Shown here: positions 29,834-42,396 of the stretch, piece by piece
Layout: every line of letters starts with the position of its first letter
Numbering within the stretch: position 1 is the first letter of the stretch
From: Flaccisagitta enflata
Lineage: Eukaryota; Chaetognatha; Sagittoidea; Aphragmophora
Direction: 5' to 3'
DNA length: 64,000 nucleotides
NCBI GenBank assembly: GCA_965153355.1
Contig: OZ231127.1
Coordinates: 91,450,001 to 91,514,000, forward strand
Program-made: the position numbers and the translations under genes
The notes under the pieces: model-generated
What the model saw: the letters and a program-made list of their open reading frames with translations, nothing else
Database searches by the model: none
Told to the model about the DNA's origin: nothing

Positions 29834-30320
29834 AACAAATGAGTAGCACCACAATTAGTGGCACCACAATGAGTGGCACCACAATGAGTGGCACCGCAAT
29901 GAGTGGCACCACAATGAGTGGCACCGCAATGAGTGGCACCACAATGAGTGGCACCGCAATGAGTGGCACCACAATGAGTGGCACCACAATGAGTGGCACC
30001 ACAATGAGTGGCACCGCAATGAGTGGCACCACAATGAGTGGCACCAAGTGAGCAACCGCAACACAATGAGTGGCACCACAATGAGTGGCACCACAATGAG
30101 TGGCACTACAATGAGTGGCACCGCAGTGAGTTGCACCGCAATGAGTGGCACCACAATGAGTGGCACCACAATGAGTGGCACCACAATGAGTGGCACCACA
30201 ATGAGTGGCACCGCAATGAGTGGCACCGCAATGAGTGGCACCGCAATGAGTGGCACCACAATGAGTGGCACCGCAATGAGTGGCACCGCGATGAGTGGCA
30301 CCGCAATGAGTGGCACCATG
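29834..30320. repeat. 15-bp minisatellite, about 31 units
   Basis: The unit is AATGAGTGGCACCAC or AATGAGTGGCACCGC. It is interrupted once at about 30047-30062. Diverged units extend back to about 29680 with altered spacing. Because 15 is divisible by three and the unit lacks stops in several frames, long frames appear on both strands; I do not call them genes. Confidence 0.97.
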
Positions 30321-30456
30321 GCTCTCTTCTCCAATTGGCCTCCAACCTTTTTTCTTTGGCGGTGACTCGTGAATTTCTTACGGCTTTCTTCAAGGCAACA
30401 ACAAAGCCCAGTGGGTATAAAGAAAATAGTGTAGGGAGGATAAAGATGGTGAACAT

Positions 30457-30458
<2 letters not shown>

Positions 30459-30514
<56 letters not shown>

Positions 30515-30667
30515 GGAGAAGAAAAAGAAGAAAAAGAAGAAAAAGATAATGGCAAAATTCCCCATAGTCTTCACTGAAAGGTTCAATATCCTTGTGCCCA
30601 TCTTGTCTTATGTTGATTACTTGCATAGCTTGTAAAAAGAGAAGAAAAAAAAGACAAAGCGCGCGCT

Positions 30668-30723
<56 letters not shown>

Positions 30724-30805
30724 GTAGATCAAAAACACGGAGAGTCAACGCAAGAGAATGACTACGAAGGGAACAAAGAAGACGCAGAGAAGATATTTGC
30801 AAGTG

Positions 30806-30880
<75 letters not shown>
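30459..30880. repeat. (GA)n, (GA)n and (GAAA)n arrays
   Basis: GA repeats at 30459-30512 and 30673-30717, and GAAA repeat at 30806-30880. Confidence 0.97.
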
Positions 30881-30889
30881 ACAAGCGTT

Positions 30890-31880
30890 GCGCGTTGGCA
30901 ATGGCAATGTTCACGGTAAACACACGTTTTATTAAGCTTGTATTTCGATAGTTGGTTGAAAATGAGAGATACTGAAATGATATAAAAAGTTCTTCTACAC
31001 TGTATTGAGATTCAGATTTTGCGTGATTCAGAACGTCTTATCAAGTTGTAAACCAATTTTTACTCATTCAAGTAATTTTGATGGTGTTTTGACTGTTTTT
31101 AATATTTGTGTCTCTTTTAAGCTACACAATATTCTACACGCGTCGAATCTTGGCAACCCATCACTGAAAAATTCAGGGAAAATATCATTCCAAAATTTCT
31201 CTATATTGCCATCCCTGATTATCCGCTACCATCACCATCCCCCAACCCAGCATCTCGGTTCCTTGCTCCAAAACAGTGAGTGTCATCCTCTGATCCTAAT
31301 GATTACAAAAAGCCTCACAGAATGAAGATTCGCTTATAATGATAGCGAGGCTGTGTGGGGGATAACAGAGAGGAACGAATAGGTCCGAGGGGAGAAGTTT
31401 TGGCGCGTTTCAGTGATGATATTTTTATTTTTTTAACGTATATCCCCCTTGAATAGGATATTCGACATTAAATCAAAAAAATTCCATTCCATAATTCATT
31501 ACAAAAAAATCCAATGCAAGATTCAGGTGGGCTCCGTCCACTTTGATAGAAATCGTTTAAAACAGAGAATACACTCCTTCACTAAAGCCCCCAAACCCAA
31601 TTCTCAACTTGAGAGTCTCAAGAAAAAAAATGTTCGCATGATTCCATCACCCCGGCAGCCTGACAAGCAAAGCGCGGCGGCAATCGACCTTAATGTATGG
31701 CGCCCAAGCGGTCCTTAGGGAACCAAAGTCTCTGTGTTTTGTGTGTGGGTGTGTTTTAATGTGTGTTTCTGTTGTTTGTGTGTGTGTGTGTACAAAGTGT
31801 CTATGAGTTGCTTTCGTTTTGGTGCCATCGCGTTTTACATTCAGTTGCCAAGATACGCCATTTTCTGATTTGGATCAGAG
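30890..31880. other. no gene recognised
   Basis: Mixed sequence with short open frames (for example 31449-31718 plus) lacking any recognisable motif, codon bias or splice context. A GTGT-rich patch lies at 31740-31795. Confidence 0.45.
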
Positions 31881-32340
31881 ATGGTAAAGGGCAGAGGGTT
31901 CATTTGTAAGAGGAGGTGGTATTGGGAGGCAAAGGTGGTCGTGATGCATGTATGCAAGGGGTTGGGAGGCAGAAGAGTTTGGGAGGCAGAGGTAGTCGGG
32001 CGGCACAGGAGATGCATCAAGATGGCGAGGAAGAAAAAGGAAAAGTTGATGGTGAGAATACAAGGTAGGGGAGAAAGGATAGGCAGTTTTCTAGTATGAA
32101 AAGGGGGGCTTCGGGAGGCAGAGGTGGTCGGGAGACAGAGGCGGGAGGCTTAGGAAGAAAGAGGAAAGGAAGATGGTGAGAATACAATGTAGGGGAGAAA
32201 GGATAGGCAGTTTGTTAGCGTGAAAAGGTAGCTTCGGGAGGCTGAGGTGGCTTCGGGAGGCAGAAGTGGTCGGGAGGCAGAGGTGGTCGGGAGGCAGAGG
32301 TGGGAGGCTTAGGAAGAAAGAGGAAAGGACGATGGTGAGA
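31881..32340 (+). repeat. degenerate tandem repeat, unit about 120 bp
   Basis: Three to four units share GGGAGGCAGAGGTGGTCGG, AGGAAGAAAGAGGAAAGGA, GATGGTGAGAATACAA and GGGGAGAAAGGATAGGCAGT, at about 31920-32095, 32105-32225 and 32235-32345. The unit is G-rich on the plus strand. Confidence 0.85.
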
Positions 32341-32344
32341 AAAA

Positions 32345-32635
32345 TACAATGAAGGAGATGTAGATGAAACACGAGAAGAAGAGGAAAATATGAAGGTCGA
32401 GAAAAGAAAAGAAAAGAGAGAGAGAGAAAGAATGGAGGAAAACAAATGGAGAAGAAAAATAAAGGCACCAAAGAGAGAGAGGAAATAAAGGAAAGAGAGA
32501 AAGAATAAGAGAGGCAAAAGAAAGGGAGGAAAAGAAAAAGAAGAAGAAAAAGAAGATGGAGACGGAGACGGAGACACGGTCTTTGGAGAAAAACAAAAAG
32601 CAAAGGAAAAGATGTAGAGCAATGTCGCCGACACA

Positions 32636-32690
<55 letters not shown>
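32345..32690. repeat. purine tract with (GA)n array
   Basis: AGAAAAG-rich sequence ending in a GA repeat at 32638-32690. Confidence 0.93.
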
Positions 32691-32691
<1 letters not shown>

Positions 32692-33656
32692 CAGAAAAGA
32701 GAAAGCCATAGTTGGAATAAAGAACAAGTTGGTGGAGGACAAAGAGTCATTATGGAGTCCAACAATGACGTTTATACTTCCATTTATAAATTGTGGAGAA
32801 ATAATGGCAAAAATATGCTCATCATCGTATATGAAAGCGCCAAAAGCGGAATACAAAGCACCGATCTACTTTTGGTCCTAATGGTATATATCTAATGCAT
32901 TATTACATAATAACATTGTACTATTATTCCATGCCAATTACATTATTTTTTGGTAATGGAAATTGTGTGGCCTACCGTTTCCTCTTTTCTTGAATGGTAA
33001 CCAATGTATCGGATTAAGGATCAAACGAACCATGTTGTTAGAATCATATTTGTTATATACCTAAATGAGATTGCATGCAAAACCACTGCAGGCTTTGTTT
33101 TTCGCCTTTTAAATTCAAGGCCATAATAAGGCGCTCGCGCTCACAGGTTGAAAAAAAAAAAAGAAATGAAATCGTCTTAGGCGTTTTTCTGCATAATCTC
33201 TCGTGGCCTTAAAAAACAAGGTAAAAATATTCTCCATGCTATCTTGAAAGACAAGAGTCCATGCGTTAATTGATGGAGAGGTGGTGATAGAAGTGATTAT
33301 GGAAAATATGAGATTAAGGCATAAATGGAATAACCTCGAAACGTCTATGCCGCGTTTAGCCGCCTTTAAATATACTGCTATAGTTTTTAATCCAAGAATG
33401 ATTTACATAAGGACGAGATTGAAAGAGAAAGAGATTTTTATGATGTTGAAATTTAGTTGGCAAGGAAATTGAAAAGAGGTGGGGTGGACTTTCAAAAGAG
33501 AAAGAAGGTCATTTGAAAGGGGAAGGAACACATACTTTAATGTGGGAAGGAATTACTTTAAAAGGCGCGCGTGATGACCTTCATGGGTCGATCTCCTTTT
33601 ACAGGGACGATTTTCAAAAATTGTTTCTCTCGCGAAATTTTCCAAAATTTTGAATA

Positions 33657-33999
33657 CCGTATTTTCTCCATAAAGCGCCCCCCCTCCAAAAAGCGCCCCC
33701 CCATTGTTTTTCTTAGTGTCACACTCTTCAGAAAAGATTTTCATAGAAATACAAAGTAAAATGATGTAAAAACACAACACAATGAGCTTTTTTCACTGAC
33801 TTTCTAACAGATAGGTATATGCAATGAATATCTCTACTGTATTTCAAGTCAAATTTAGCATTTTGATTGCCTTTCATGAAAAAGATGGATCGAATAATAG
33901 TTTATCTTCAATACAAAGGGGGCGCTATTTGGAGGGTTAAAAAGCAAAGTCATATTTCAATTTCAGAAGCGCCCGGGGCGCTTTTTAGAGAAAATATGG
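33657..33999. mobile_element. 343-bp TA-flanked inverted-repeat element
   Basis: The left end CCGTATTTTCTCCATAAAGC leads into GCGCCCC runs; the right end is GGGGCGCTTTTTAGAGAAAA followed by TATGG. TA lies on both sides (33655-33656 and 34000-34001). It has no coding capacity. Flanking 32700-33650 shows no gene. Confidence 0.8.
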
Positions 34000-34001
34000 T
34001 A

Positions 34002-35080
34002 ACTTAAGAATTTTAAATCAGCCGGCGCCAGTGATGGGCTCCGAAAATGGGGAATATCCTCATGAAAAGTGGTTGGAAGTAATTCTAAGCGGGCGCGTCA
34101 TTGAAAGTAAGGTAAGAGATGAGGTCATTTAAATAAGGTTGGGTAAGATCTTTGTCCCTTGGAGCAGGTCGATTATGGTCGGGTTTGGTTGGTTCAATCA
34201 GATATAATCTATGGGAGCTCTCACACCCCCACAATAAGCCCCTTCCCCGGCCCCCCTGCCCCCATCCCGCCCCCCCTTCTCAGATACTCCCCACGTCACT
34301 CAAACCGAAACATAAATGGCCAATTTCCGCCTTTTTCCGTAATTTTTCCATCTCTTTCAACACTTGACATATTCGGCATGTCTTGGCACAATTTCACATG
34401 ACAACAATTTCCCTTTTTCTCCTGACAGCCTTTTTCTCTCTCTTGGCTCTTTTATATATATTTCGCCGCCGCCGCCTCCTCCTCCTTATACTCCTCCTCC
34501 TCCCTCCTCCTCCTCCGCAACCAGCAACGAGTTTTCTTAATCATTCTCGTGTTTAAGCAACTATGAAATTCCTTTGATTAAGTATATTTCTCTAAGAAAT
34601 GAATGAAACTGCAGTTGTTTCTCTCTCACTTTCTCTGACTCCCAACGTGTCACACATTTCATTCAGGGCCCAGCAGTCCACGGCTCATTTTAGTCCACCC
34701 CTTACCCCTGGGCCCTCCCTCTTTGAGGATCATTGCTGGAGGAATGTTATGCCCGTTCAACCCCACCATTTTATATTTCTGCCACCACCTACTACACAAC
34801 CATCACCATATATTCATTGTCAAAGGAATGAGTGTACTACTGTATGATATGCAATACCACCACTACGGCTACTCTCCAATCTCCATGGGCAACTCACTTC
34901 TATACCATTGCGCCCCTTTTCCCGTCAAAAATATAAATGTATAACCATTGGCAAAGTGAGCGATACGGAAAAAGGAAAGAACCGCAGCCGGTTTGCCGGT
35001 TTGCCGGTATGCCGGAAGCCGGTTTGTCGGTACATGCTCCGTGATTGTCCGATTCACTCTTGAATAACTTTTGGCTTCTT
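34002..35080. other. no gene recognised
   Basis: Mixed sequence, with C-rich text at 34225-34290, TCC/CCG-rich text at 34465-34520 and a GCCGGTTTGCCGGT repeat at about 34988-35025. No exon could be supported. Confidence 0.45.
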
Positions 35081-35082
35081 AT

Positions 35083-35197
<115 letters not shown>

Positions 35198-35376
35198 TTC
35201 GCTGTCACCGCGTAATAAGAGGTGTGATGGTATGGAAAATAACAGTCACTCTTTCTCAAGCTTGCTCTTTCTCTTTCTCTCTTTTATTTCCACTTTCACT
35301 TTCTCGTTCTTGTTTCCGGAAGTGAAAAAGTTGGAAGGGGATTAATTCCCAACGTTTTTGCCTTTTCACCCCGTTG

Positions 35377-35438
<62 letters not shown>

Positions 35439-36116
35439 AAGAGAATAGAAAAAAAAACCGCTTCTCCCACACGCACATAAAACGGAGCAATCAAGACATT
35501 TTGACATCTAAACAAATTAAAGGCATTCATTCTGACATCACAAACACGCACGAACATTCTGTTTCTGTCTCACTCTCTGATTCACTGTTCGTGATCTAGC
35601 CTAATCCTAGCATTTGTCTCGGAGATGGCATCATGCTCGAGTATTTGCCGGGAACGACTTACCTGCAAAGGGTTTGCGAGTGTGGGTGGCAAATGAAGGC
35701 GAAGTCGGGTAGAACAGAGGATGGCCACAAGAATTGGAGGCAAAGAAGAAAAGGGAGATATGGACGGGGAAAGGGGGTTAGGGAAGGAAAAGAAAAGATT
35801 AGCATTTTCGAAAAAAGAAAAGATAACCCGAAAATGTTTAAAATGAAAAAAAAAAAAAAGAATATGGCTACTGCTTTATGATAAAAACTCCAGTTTCCAA
35901 CAGCCTGTTTTTATGTTTGCCTATAACAATGTAAAATTGATTCATTTTCTATGTTTAAGAATCACTGACTCGTTTAAAAAAGGAAACTGCCTCTGGCGGC
36001 GACCTTCAATGCCATGTTAAGCAAAACGTTCTATAAAAAAATTGTTAACCACTCTTCAGACGACATTCACGCTCATCGCTTCTTTTCTCTCATCTCCCAT
36101 CAAGTGGACAACGTTG

Positions 36117-36230
36117 GACGGCCAAGTAATTGCCCTGCACACATCGTCTGACGGCCAAGTAATTGCCCTGCACACATCGTCTGACGGCCAAGTAATTGCC
36201 CTGCACACATCGTCTGACGGCCAAGTTTTT
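36117..36230 (+). repeat. 33-bp minisatellite, 3.4 units
   Basis: The unit contains GGCCAAGTAATTGCCCTGCA followed by CACATCGTCTGAC. Copies are nearly identical, so the expansion is recent. Confidence 0.95.
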
Positions 36231-36595
36231 GCCACGTTCTTCTTCAGAATACATTTTTTTCTCTTTTTTTCCCTTTCATGTCTCATTCTAGAGTGAGATG
36301 GAAGCCAGACAACTCCGCGTGGTAACCACGTGACCGCCCGAGAGTCTATCAGGGGAAAGCAACACTTTACCATAAGACAAGATGCGCTAAGATACAGGTA
36401 ACAAGGCGAATCCTGTATGGGTCGCTGAGTGGCGATTGGAAGTCCAAACGATATAAGCAACACCATTAAAAATTCAGATTACTGATGATTATTCAGAATT
36501 ACCACTGATTAGTATATCTCATAAAAGATGGATTGGTAGGCGTAAAAGTAAAACTGTGTCCACTTTGTGTGGAGCGTCTCAAGGATGCGCATTGG

Positions 36596-36598
<3 letters not shown>

Positions 36599-36667
<69 letters not shown>

Positions 36668-37290
36668 GCCAAGATGTTGGCGAGTCTGGAGAAACCTCGA
36701 GTCCAGTCAGTCTCCGGCGCCAGTGGCAACTAATGTGGCGGAAAAAAGAGGGGAAAAAGAAGAAGGGAAAAAAAGAGGAAAAAGAGAAGGAAAAATAGAG
36801 GAAGAAGAAAAAAGAAGAAGGGGAAAAAAGAAAAAAAAAGAGAGGAAAAAGAGAAGGGAAAAAAAGAGGAAGAAGAAAAAAGAAGAAGGGGGAAAAAGAA
36901 GAAGGAAAGAAAGGAAAAAGAGAAGGGAAAAAAAAGAAAGAAAGGAAAAAGAGAAGGGAAAAAAAAGAGGAAGAAGAAAAAAGAAGAAGGGGGAAATAGA
37001 AGAAAAAGAAGAGAGGAAAAATAGAAGGGAAAAAAGAGGAAGAAGAAAAAAGAAGAAGGGGGAAATAGAAGAAAAAGAAGAGAGGAAAAAGAGAAGGAAA
37101 AAAAGAGGAAGAAGAAAAAAGAAGAAGGGGGAAATAGAAGAAAAAGAAGAGAGGAAAAAGAGAAGGAAAAAAAGAGGAAGAAGAAAAAAGAAAGAGGGGG
37201 AAAAAAGAAGAAGAAAAGAGAGGAAAAGGAGAAGGGAAAAAAAGAAGAAGAAGAAAAAAGAAGGAGAGGGAAAAGAAGATTAAGAGAGAG
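36599..37290. repeat. (GA)n array and long purine tract
   Basis: GA repeat at 36599-36664, then about 550 bp (36735-37290) of GAAGAAAAAAGAAG-type units with a loose 50-60 bp higher period (AAAAAGAGAAGGGAAAAAAA). No gene. Confidence 0.95.
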
Positions 37291-37299
37291 AAGGTTGAG

Positions 37300-38200
37300 T
37301 AACAAGAAAAGGGAAGGACGCCTAGCAAATGGCCAAAAGGAAAAATGAAGGAACTATAAAAGTTTTTAAGTTTTCTCTTTTGTCTCTCTTTCATTGTTTC
37401 TCATCAACGGAAAGAGAAAAAAGAAACTAAATAATCTGACGCACTTCCTGCAAACGGACGGACCGACTGAAACTGCTGAAGTACCGAATCGCGGATGAAA
37501 CTTAACGGCAAGTCTTTAAAGTGTAGATTGTAGACATAACTGAAAACAAATATCGATTTCCATTTTTAAAATTGAGCAGCTCAAAACTAAAAGAAAAAGA
37601 GATTTGAAAAAAAAAACAACAACTTTATTTTCCTCTTCGTTTTTTCTCATAATGAGGAAAAAACAATAGATAAACATTAATAAAAAAAAAACTGATTTGC
37701 CTTTACTAATTGATTTGCTTTATGCTAAAGTGAAAAGAGTATTTGAGCCGATTCGCTTTGCTGTAGGTATTATATTCTTCAGTCGCGAATGATCAACGCA
37801 TGAAAAAGGTGTGTTTACCCGTCTACACCCATCCTTGAGTCTGTCTGTTAGTCCGCCCGCCCATTTGTCAATCTTCACTTTCTTTGTCGAAAGGGCAGTG
37901 GAACAGATCAAAATACTTGAATTGATGAAAATAACAAAGTTACCGATGCATGCTATTTTCTCGGCAACAGGCAGAATAAAAGTTCTAAACCATCATTTTT
38001 TTTTCAAATTCAATACAAGAATTTCAGTGACGAATTAAAAAAAAAGAAAAAAAGAAAAAAATTTGAACTCGCCTTAAAAGAATTGACCGTTGTTGGCGAT
38101 TCATAATTCAATGTAAAATGGCTGCAAATGTATTATTTTTTTTTTTCTCAAAATATTTCACGCTGCTGTGGCGCCACTAGGCCGCTGTGTTTACTTCATT
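37300..38200. other. no gene recognised
   Basis: AT-rich sequence with homopolymer A and T runs. No supportable exon on either strand. Confidence 0.45.
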
Positions 38201-38209
38201 TTTTGGCGA

Positions 38210-38213
<4 letters not shown>

Positions 38214-38265
<52 letters not shown>
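38214..38265. repeat. (GA)n array
   Basis: 52 bp of GA repeat. A short TGTC array follows at 38455-38490. Confidence 0.97.
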
Positions 38266-38267
<2 letters not shown>

Positions 38268-39117
38268 TTTCAATTCCTTTTTTTTTCGCATTGCTTTCGG
38301 ACATTTCTCAAAGAAGTTCGACCGAATTTAGAGAAGTTGTCGTTTTGGTGGGGAAAGTCAAAAAAACGTGAAATTAGGGTAAAAAACTTTTTTTTTTCTT
38401 ATTTAATTGCATTGGCAGGGAGAGTTCGAATTTTACCCTGTATGATTATCTGATGGTCTGTCTGTCTGTCTGTCAGTCTGTCTGTCTGTCTTTCCGCCTG
38501 TCTTTGTCTCTGGCCATCTCTTTTTCAATCTCTATGCATGGGTCTTTGTGTGTCTGTATTCTGTTTATCTGTTTCTATCTATGTCAGTTTTTCCTTACTT
38601 GCAGTGTGCCTGCTCATTCTTATTTCATCATATTATTCAACTTGACACAAATGGAAAGCTGTTTCAGATCATTCGATGGAATTAATGCAAGTGACAAGAA
38701 GAAACACGAGACAAAGACTAAAACCCAGCAGGATTAAAAAAGTATGTTTTGCAGGATATCATATATCAAACTTCTTAAACATATTTACATACTTGAGATA
38801 ATAGCATTTCTTGTGACAAAGAAGAAAAAAAAAACATTTCCTAGGAAAGTTTTGTTGATAAGTGTCTCTTGTAATCTCTTACCATTTTTGATATTCTTGA
38901 AGGAAGTATTGGATCAATATCATATTTATAAAAATTCGTCACTTTAAATCCTGCAACTTAGTAAGTCAAGAGTCATGACTACTGACTACTATGTCATTCC
39001 AGTTCTCGATTCTTTTGTCAATCTTCTCATTTCAGTCATATGGTCTATTTCTCTCCCTCTTTCTTTCTTTTCCTCTTTCCTTCTTTTCTTCTTTCCCCTT
39101 CCCTTCTTTCCCTATCT

Positions 39118-39126
39118 TTCTGTCTT

Positions 39127-39201
<75 letters not shown>
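39118..39201. repeat. (TGTC)n-(TTTC)n compound array
   Basis: TGTC units (39127-39168) pass directly into TTTC units (39168-39201). Confidence 0.96.
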
Positions 39202-39207
<6 letters not shown>

Positions 39208-39544
39208 CTGCTTGATTTTTCTCCCCTTTGTTTCCTTCTTTCTCTTCCTCTCTTTCTTTATCATCGCTTTTAGTTTTTAGTTTCGGGTCATTTTGAGGGT
39301 CAACACCGAAAAACGTTGGAAATGGTTAAAAATGGTTAAGAAAAGGAAATGCCTCCAACTTTTCAAAGAGTTGATGCGTAAAAATCTCAAAAATAGAATT
39401 TTTTGTCATATTGAGTTGAATTTTATGCTAAAATTGCTCCTCCCTCTTTTTACGTCTCTTGTGGTTTTTTTTCTCTGTGTGTGGGTTCTTTTTTTTGGTC
39501 TATTTTTTCCTCTCTCTGACTCAGTTTCTTTATCTCTCCGTCTA

Positions 39545-39598
39545 GCTGTCTGTCTGTCTGTCTGTCCGTCTGTCTGTCTCTGTCTCTCTGTCTCTCTG

Positions 39599-39682
<84 letters not shown>
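39545..39682. repeat. (TGTC)n to (CT)n array
   Basis: TGTC units at 39545-39590, then TGTCTCTC, then about 80 bp of pure CT. The same order is seen at 11228-11347. Confidence 0.96.
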
Positions 39683-39686
<4 letters not shown>

Positions 39687-39769
39687 AGTCTTCAAGGCAT
39701 ATTACTCATGAGGCGCCCAACGGCCAGAGGGACCAACAAGGGAAGAAAGGGTAAATAATCAAGAAGGAA

Positions 39770-40110
39770 AGGAAAAAAAGGAAAATGCAGAAAAAAACTA
39801 AGAAAAAAAAACAAGAAATAGAAATTAAAAAAGACGGACAGAGGGAAAAAAGAAAAAGGAAAAGAAAAAGAAAAAGAAAAAAAGGGAAAAAAAGGAGGAA
39901 AAAAAAAGAAAAAGGGGAAAAAAGGTGGGGGAAAAAAAGGAGCGTTGATGTGAAGTGTCAACATAGAGACGGAAAAAGAGTGAAAAAAACAAGATGACTT
40001 TTTTGTCACCTGAATGTCATCAAAAGGCGGAAAAACACCAAAAGTGACAGATGAAAAAAAAAAAGGGAAAGTCAGGGGAAAACAAGCCCAACAGGCCAAC
40101 AGTCGCGTGC
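39770..40110. repeat. A-rich purine tract
   Basis: GAAAAA/GGAAAA text with no stable period and no gene. Confidence 0.8.
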
Positions 40111-40114
40111 TTCG

Positions 40115-40560
40115 TTACAACACAATTACACAGCTTCATACTACATAACTTCATACTATATAACTACAAACTACATACTACAACTTCATACTACAAAACT
40201 TCATACTACAACTTCATACTACATAATGTCTGTCCCAAAAAAAGTAACATTCTGAACCAATAACGAGTGTCCAATAAAAAGTTGACAAAATACCCAAAAT
40301 ACCCAATATTCCCAAAAATACCCAATGATACCCAAAAATACCCAAAATTACTCAAAAACACCTAAAAATAACCATACATATTCAAAAATACTAAAAAATA
40401 CTTAAAAGTACCCAAAAGTATCTGAAAGTACCCTAAAATACCTTAAGTACCTAAGATAACTTAGGTACCCTAAAGTACCCTGAAGTACCCTAAAGTACCC
40501 TGAAATACCCCAGAGTACCTTAAAATACCTTAAAAAACCTTAAAAAGTAATTATTTTAAA
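40115..40560 (+). repeat. two short-unit minisatellites
   Basis: ACTTCATACTACAA-type units at 40135-40230, then units of about 10 bp (TACCCAAAAA, TACCCTAAAG) at 40288-40545 that drift progressively along the array. Confidence 0.9.
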
Positions 40561-40564
40561 AACG

Positions 40565-40647
40565 TGACGGACGGACCGACCTACCGACCTACCAACCGAC
40601 CGACCGACACGGCAAGGTGTAGAGTCGCGTGCACGCGACTAAAAAAG
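40565..40647 (+). mobile_element. hairpin-ended dispersed repeat, copy 6 (3' part)
   Basis: A GGAC/CGAC tract, GGCAAGGTGTAGAG, the perfect 18-bp palindrome AGTCGCGTGCACGCGACT and AAAAAAG, which merges into a GA array. Confidence 0.87.
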
Positions 40648-40655
40648 AGGGAAAG

Positions 40656-40769
<114 letters not shown>

Positions 40770-41007
40770 GTCAAAGCGTGCGTCTTGACAGTGCGATATT
40801 TTTTTCTGAAATTGAATTAAGAAAAGAGAGAAAATAATGAAAAAAGAAAAAAAAGATGAGAAGGGAAATTTTTTTCCCGTCAGTCATCTTTCCATCTAGA
40901 AGCTCCTCCCGATCTAGAGAAAAATATGTTTTTTTTTTTCTCTTTTCTTTGAATATTTGGGGGAAAAGCAAAATTTAAGCTCAAGATATCGTATTCAAGG
41001 ACAAGAC

Positions 41008-41009
<2 letters not shown>

Positions 41010-41077
<68 letters not shown>
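41010..41077. repeat. (GA)n array
   Basis: 68 bp of GA repeat. The interval 41080-42330 is A-rich, contains the duplicated phrase GGCTGTGGGTCTAA (41168, 41263) and shows no gene. Confidence 0.97.
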
Positions 41078-41080
<3 letters not shown>

Positions 41081-42331
41081 GTGAATAAGATCAGAGGATA
41101 GGACAAAGAAAAAAAAAACAGAGTGTAACATGTAAAGATTAAATAGAGTCTCTACGCAAACAGAAGCGGCTGTGGGTCTAAGTGGGGTAAAGAGGGAGAG
41201 AGAGAGAGAGACAAAATAAAGAACAATGAGATAGAGATAGAGACATGAGAATTAAAAAAAGGCTGTGGGTCTAACTAGGGTAAAGGTCGTTTCCCTCACA
41301 AGAGAGCACAAGCAAAAGGAAAAAAAATGAGACAGCGATGAAAAATAAGAACCAACATTTTTTTCTTACAACAACTCGAAAAAAAAAAGAAAAATAAAAT
41401 GACGTAGGGTAAAAAAAAAAGAAAAGAAAAAAAGTAAGGGAAAGGTTAAGCTTTTTTTTTTTCAGGGGGTGGCTTGGATAAACATAAAAACAGAGTTCAT
41501 ACTAGTCGTGGTTTTTTTTTTTATCAAAAAATGGTATTTCTGGATAAATCGATAACAGGGTGTCTTTAAATCCATTGCAAGAATGCCCCCCCCTTTGTTA
41601 GAGAAGAGTCGTGATGTGAATACAGACAGGCAACACTATATTGATCTTTGTGCACAAACAAGCGAATAAATCATGTTTTTTTATTATGTACTAAGCCAAA
41701 TCCTCTGCTTTATTTGGCCATTTTCATTTTAAAATCATTATGATTTTTTCCAACGTTTTAATGTCTTTTTTGGATGAATCATCCCAATTAGAAAAAAAAC
41801 AACACACACACGGGTATGCTTAATGGGTGTAAGAAAAAGAAAGGGAAAATTATGATATAAGGGGGGAGAAGTGTCCAAGAGTATCAATGCATGGAGATGT
41901 AGCATGGTGTTTATTATAAGAAAGGCCCGAAAGGTAATGGCAGCACATCTTCTCAGAAGAAAAAAAAAAACATTAAAAAAAGGCCTAAAAAATTTGCCTC
42001 GTTTCATGAGTAGTGGGATAAAATTGTTCTTAGGAAAGAAAGTAAAAACCAAAACAAAAGAAACAGGGAAGAGAGGAAGATTTGGGGGATAAGGAGTGCC
42101 TCATCTTTATTTCCAGTTGAATCATCAAACACACATAAAAAAAAAACCCAAATAAATCGTGGTACAAATATGCTCACAAACCAAACGAAAAAAAAAGGAA
42201 GCAATATATCGTGGCTGAAAAACCACAAGGACATCGGATATGATGAATAGTCATGCAAAAAGATAGTAAAGAAGGAAAAAAAAACACTGAGTATTAATGT
42301 AAAGCATCCGGCTTGGGTTTGGCCATTAAAG

Positions 42332-42333
<2 letters not shown>

Positions 42334-42391
<58 letters not shown>
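42334..42391. repeat. (GA)n array
   Basis: 58 bp of GA repeat. The interval 42400-43490 is A-rich with AGACAG/AGAAAG text and no gene. Confidence 0.97.

Positions 42392-42396
<5 letters not shown>

Noticed and set aside
36056-36466. 11-residue repeat frame DGQVIALHTSS
   Set aside because: Produced by a 33-bp minisatellite; no further support for coding.
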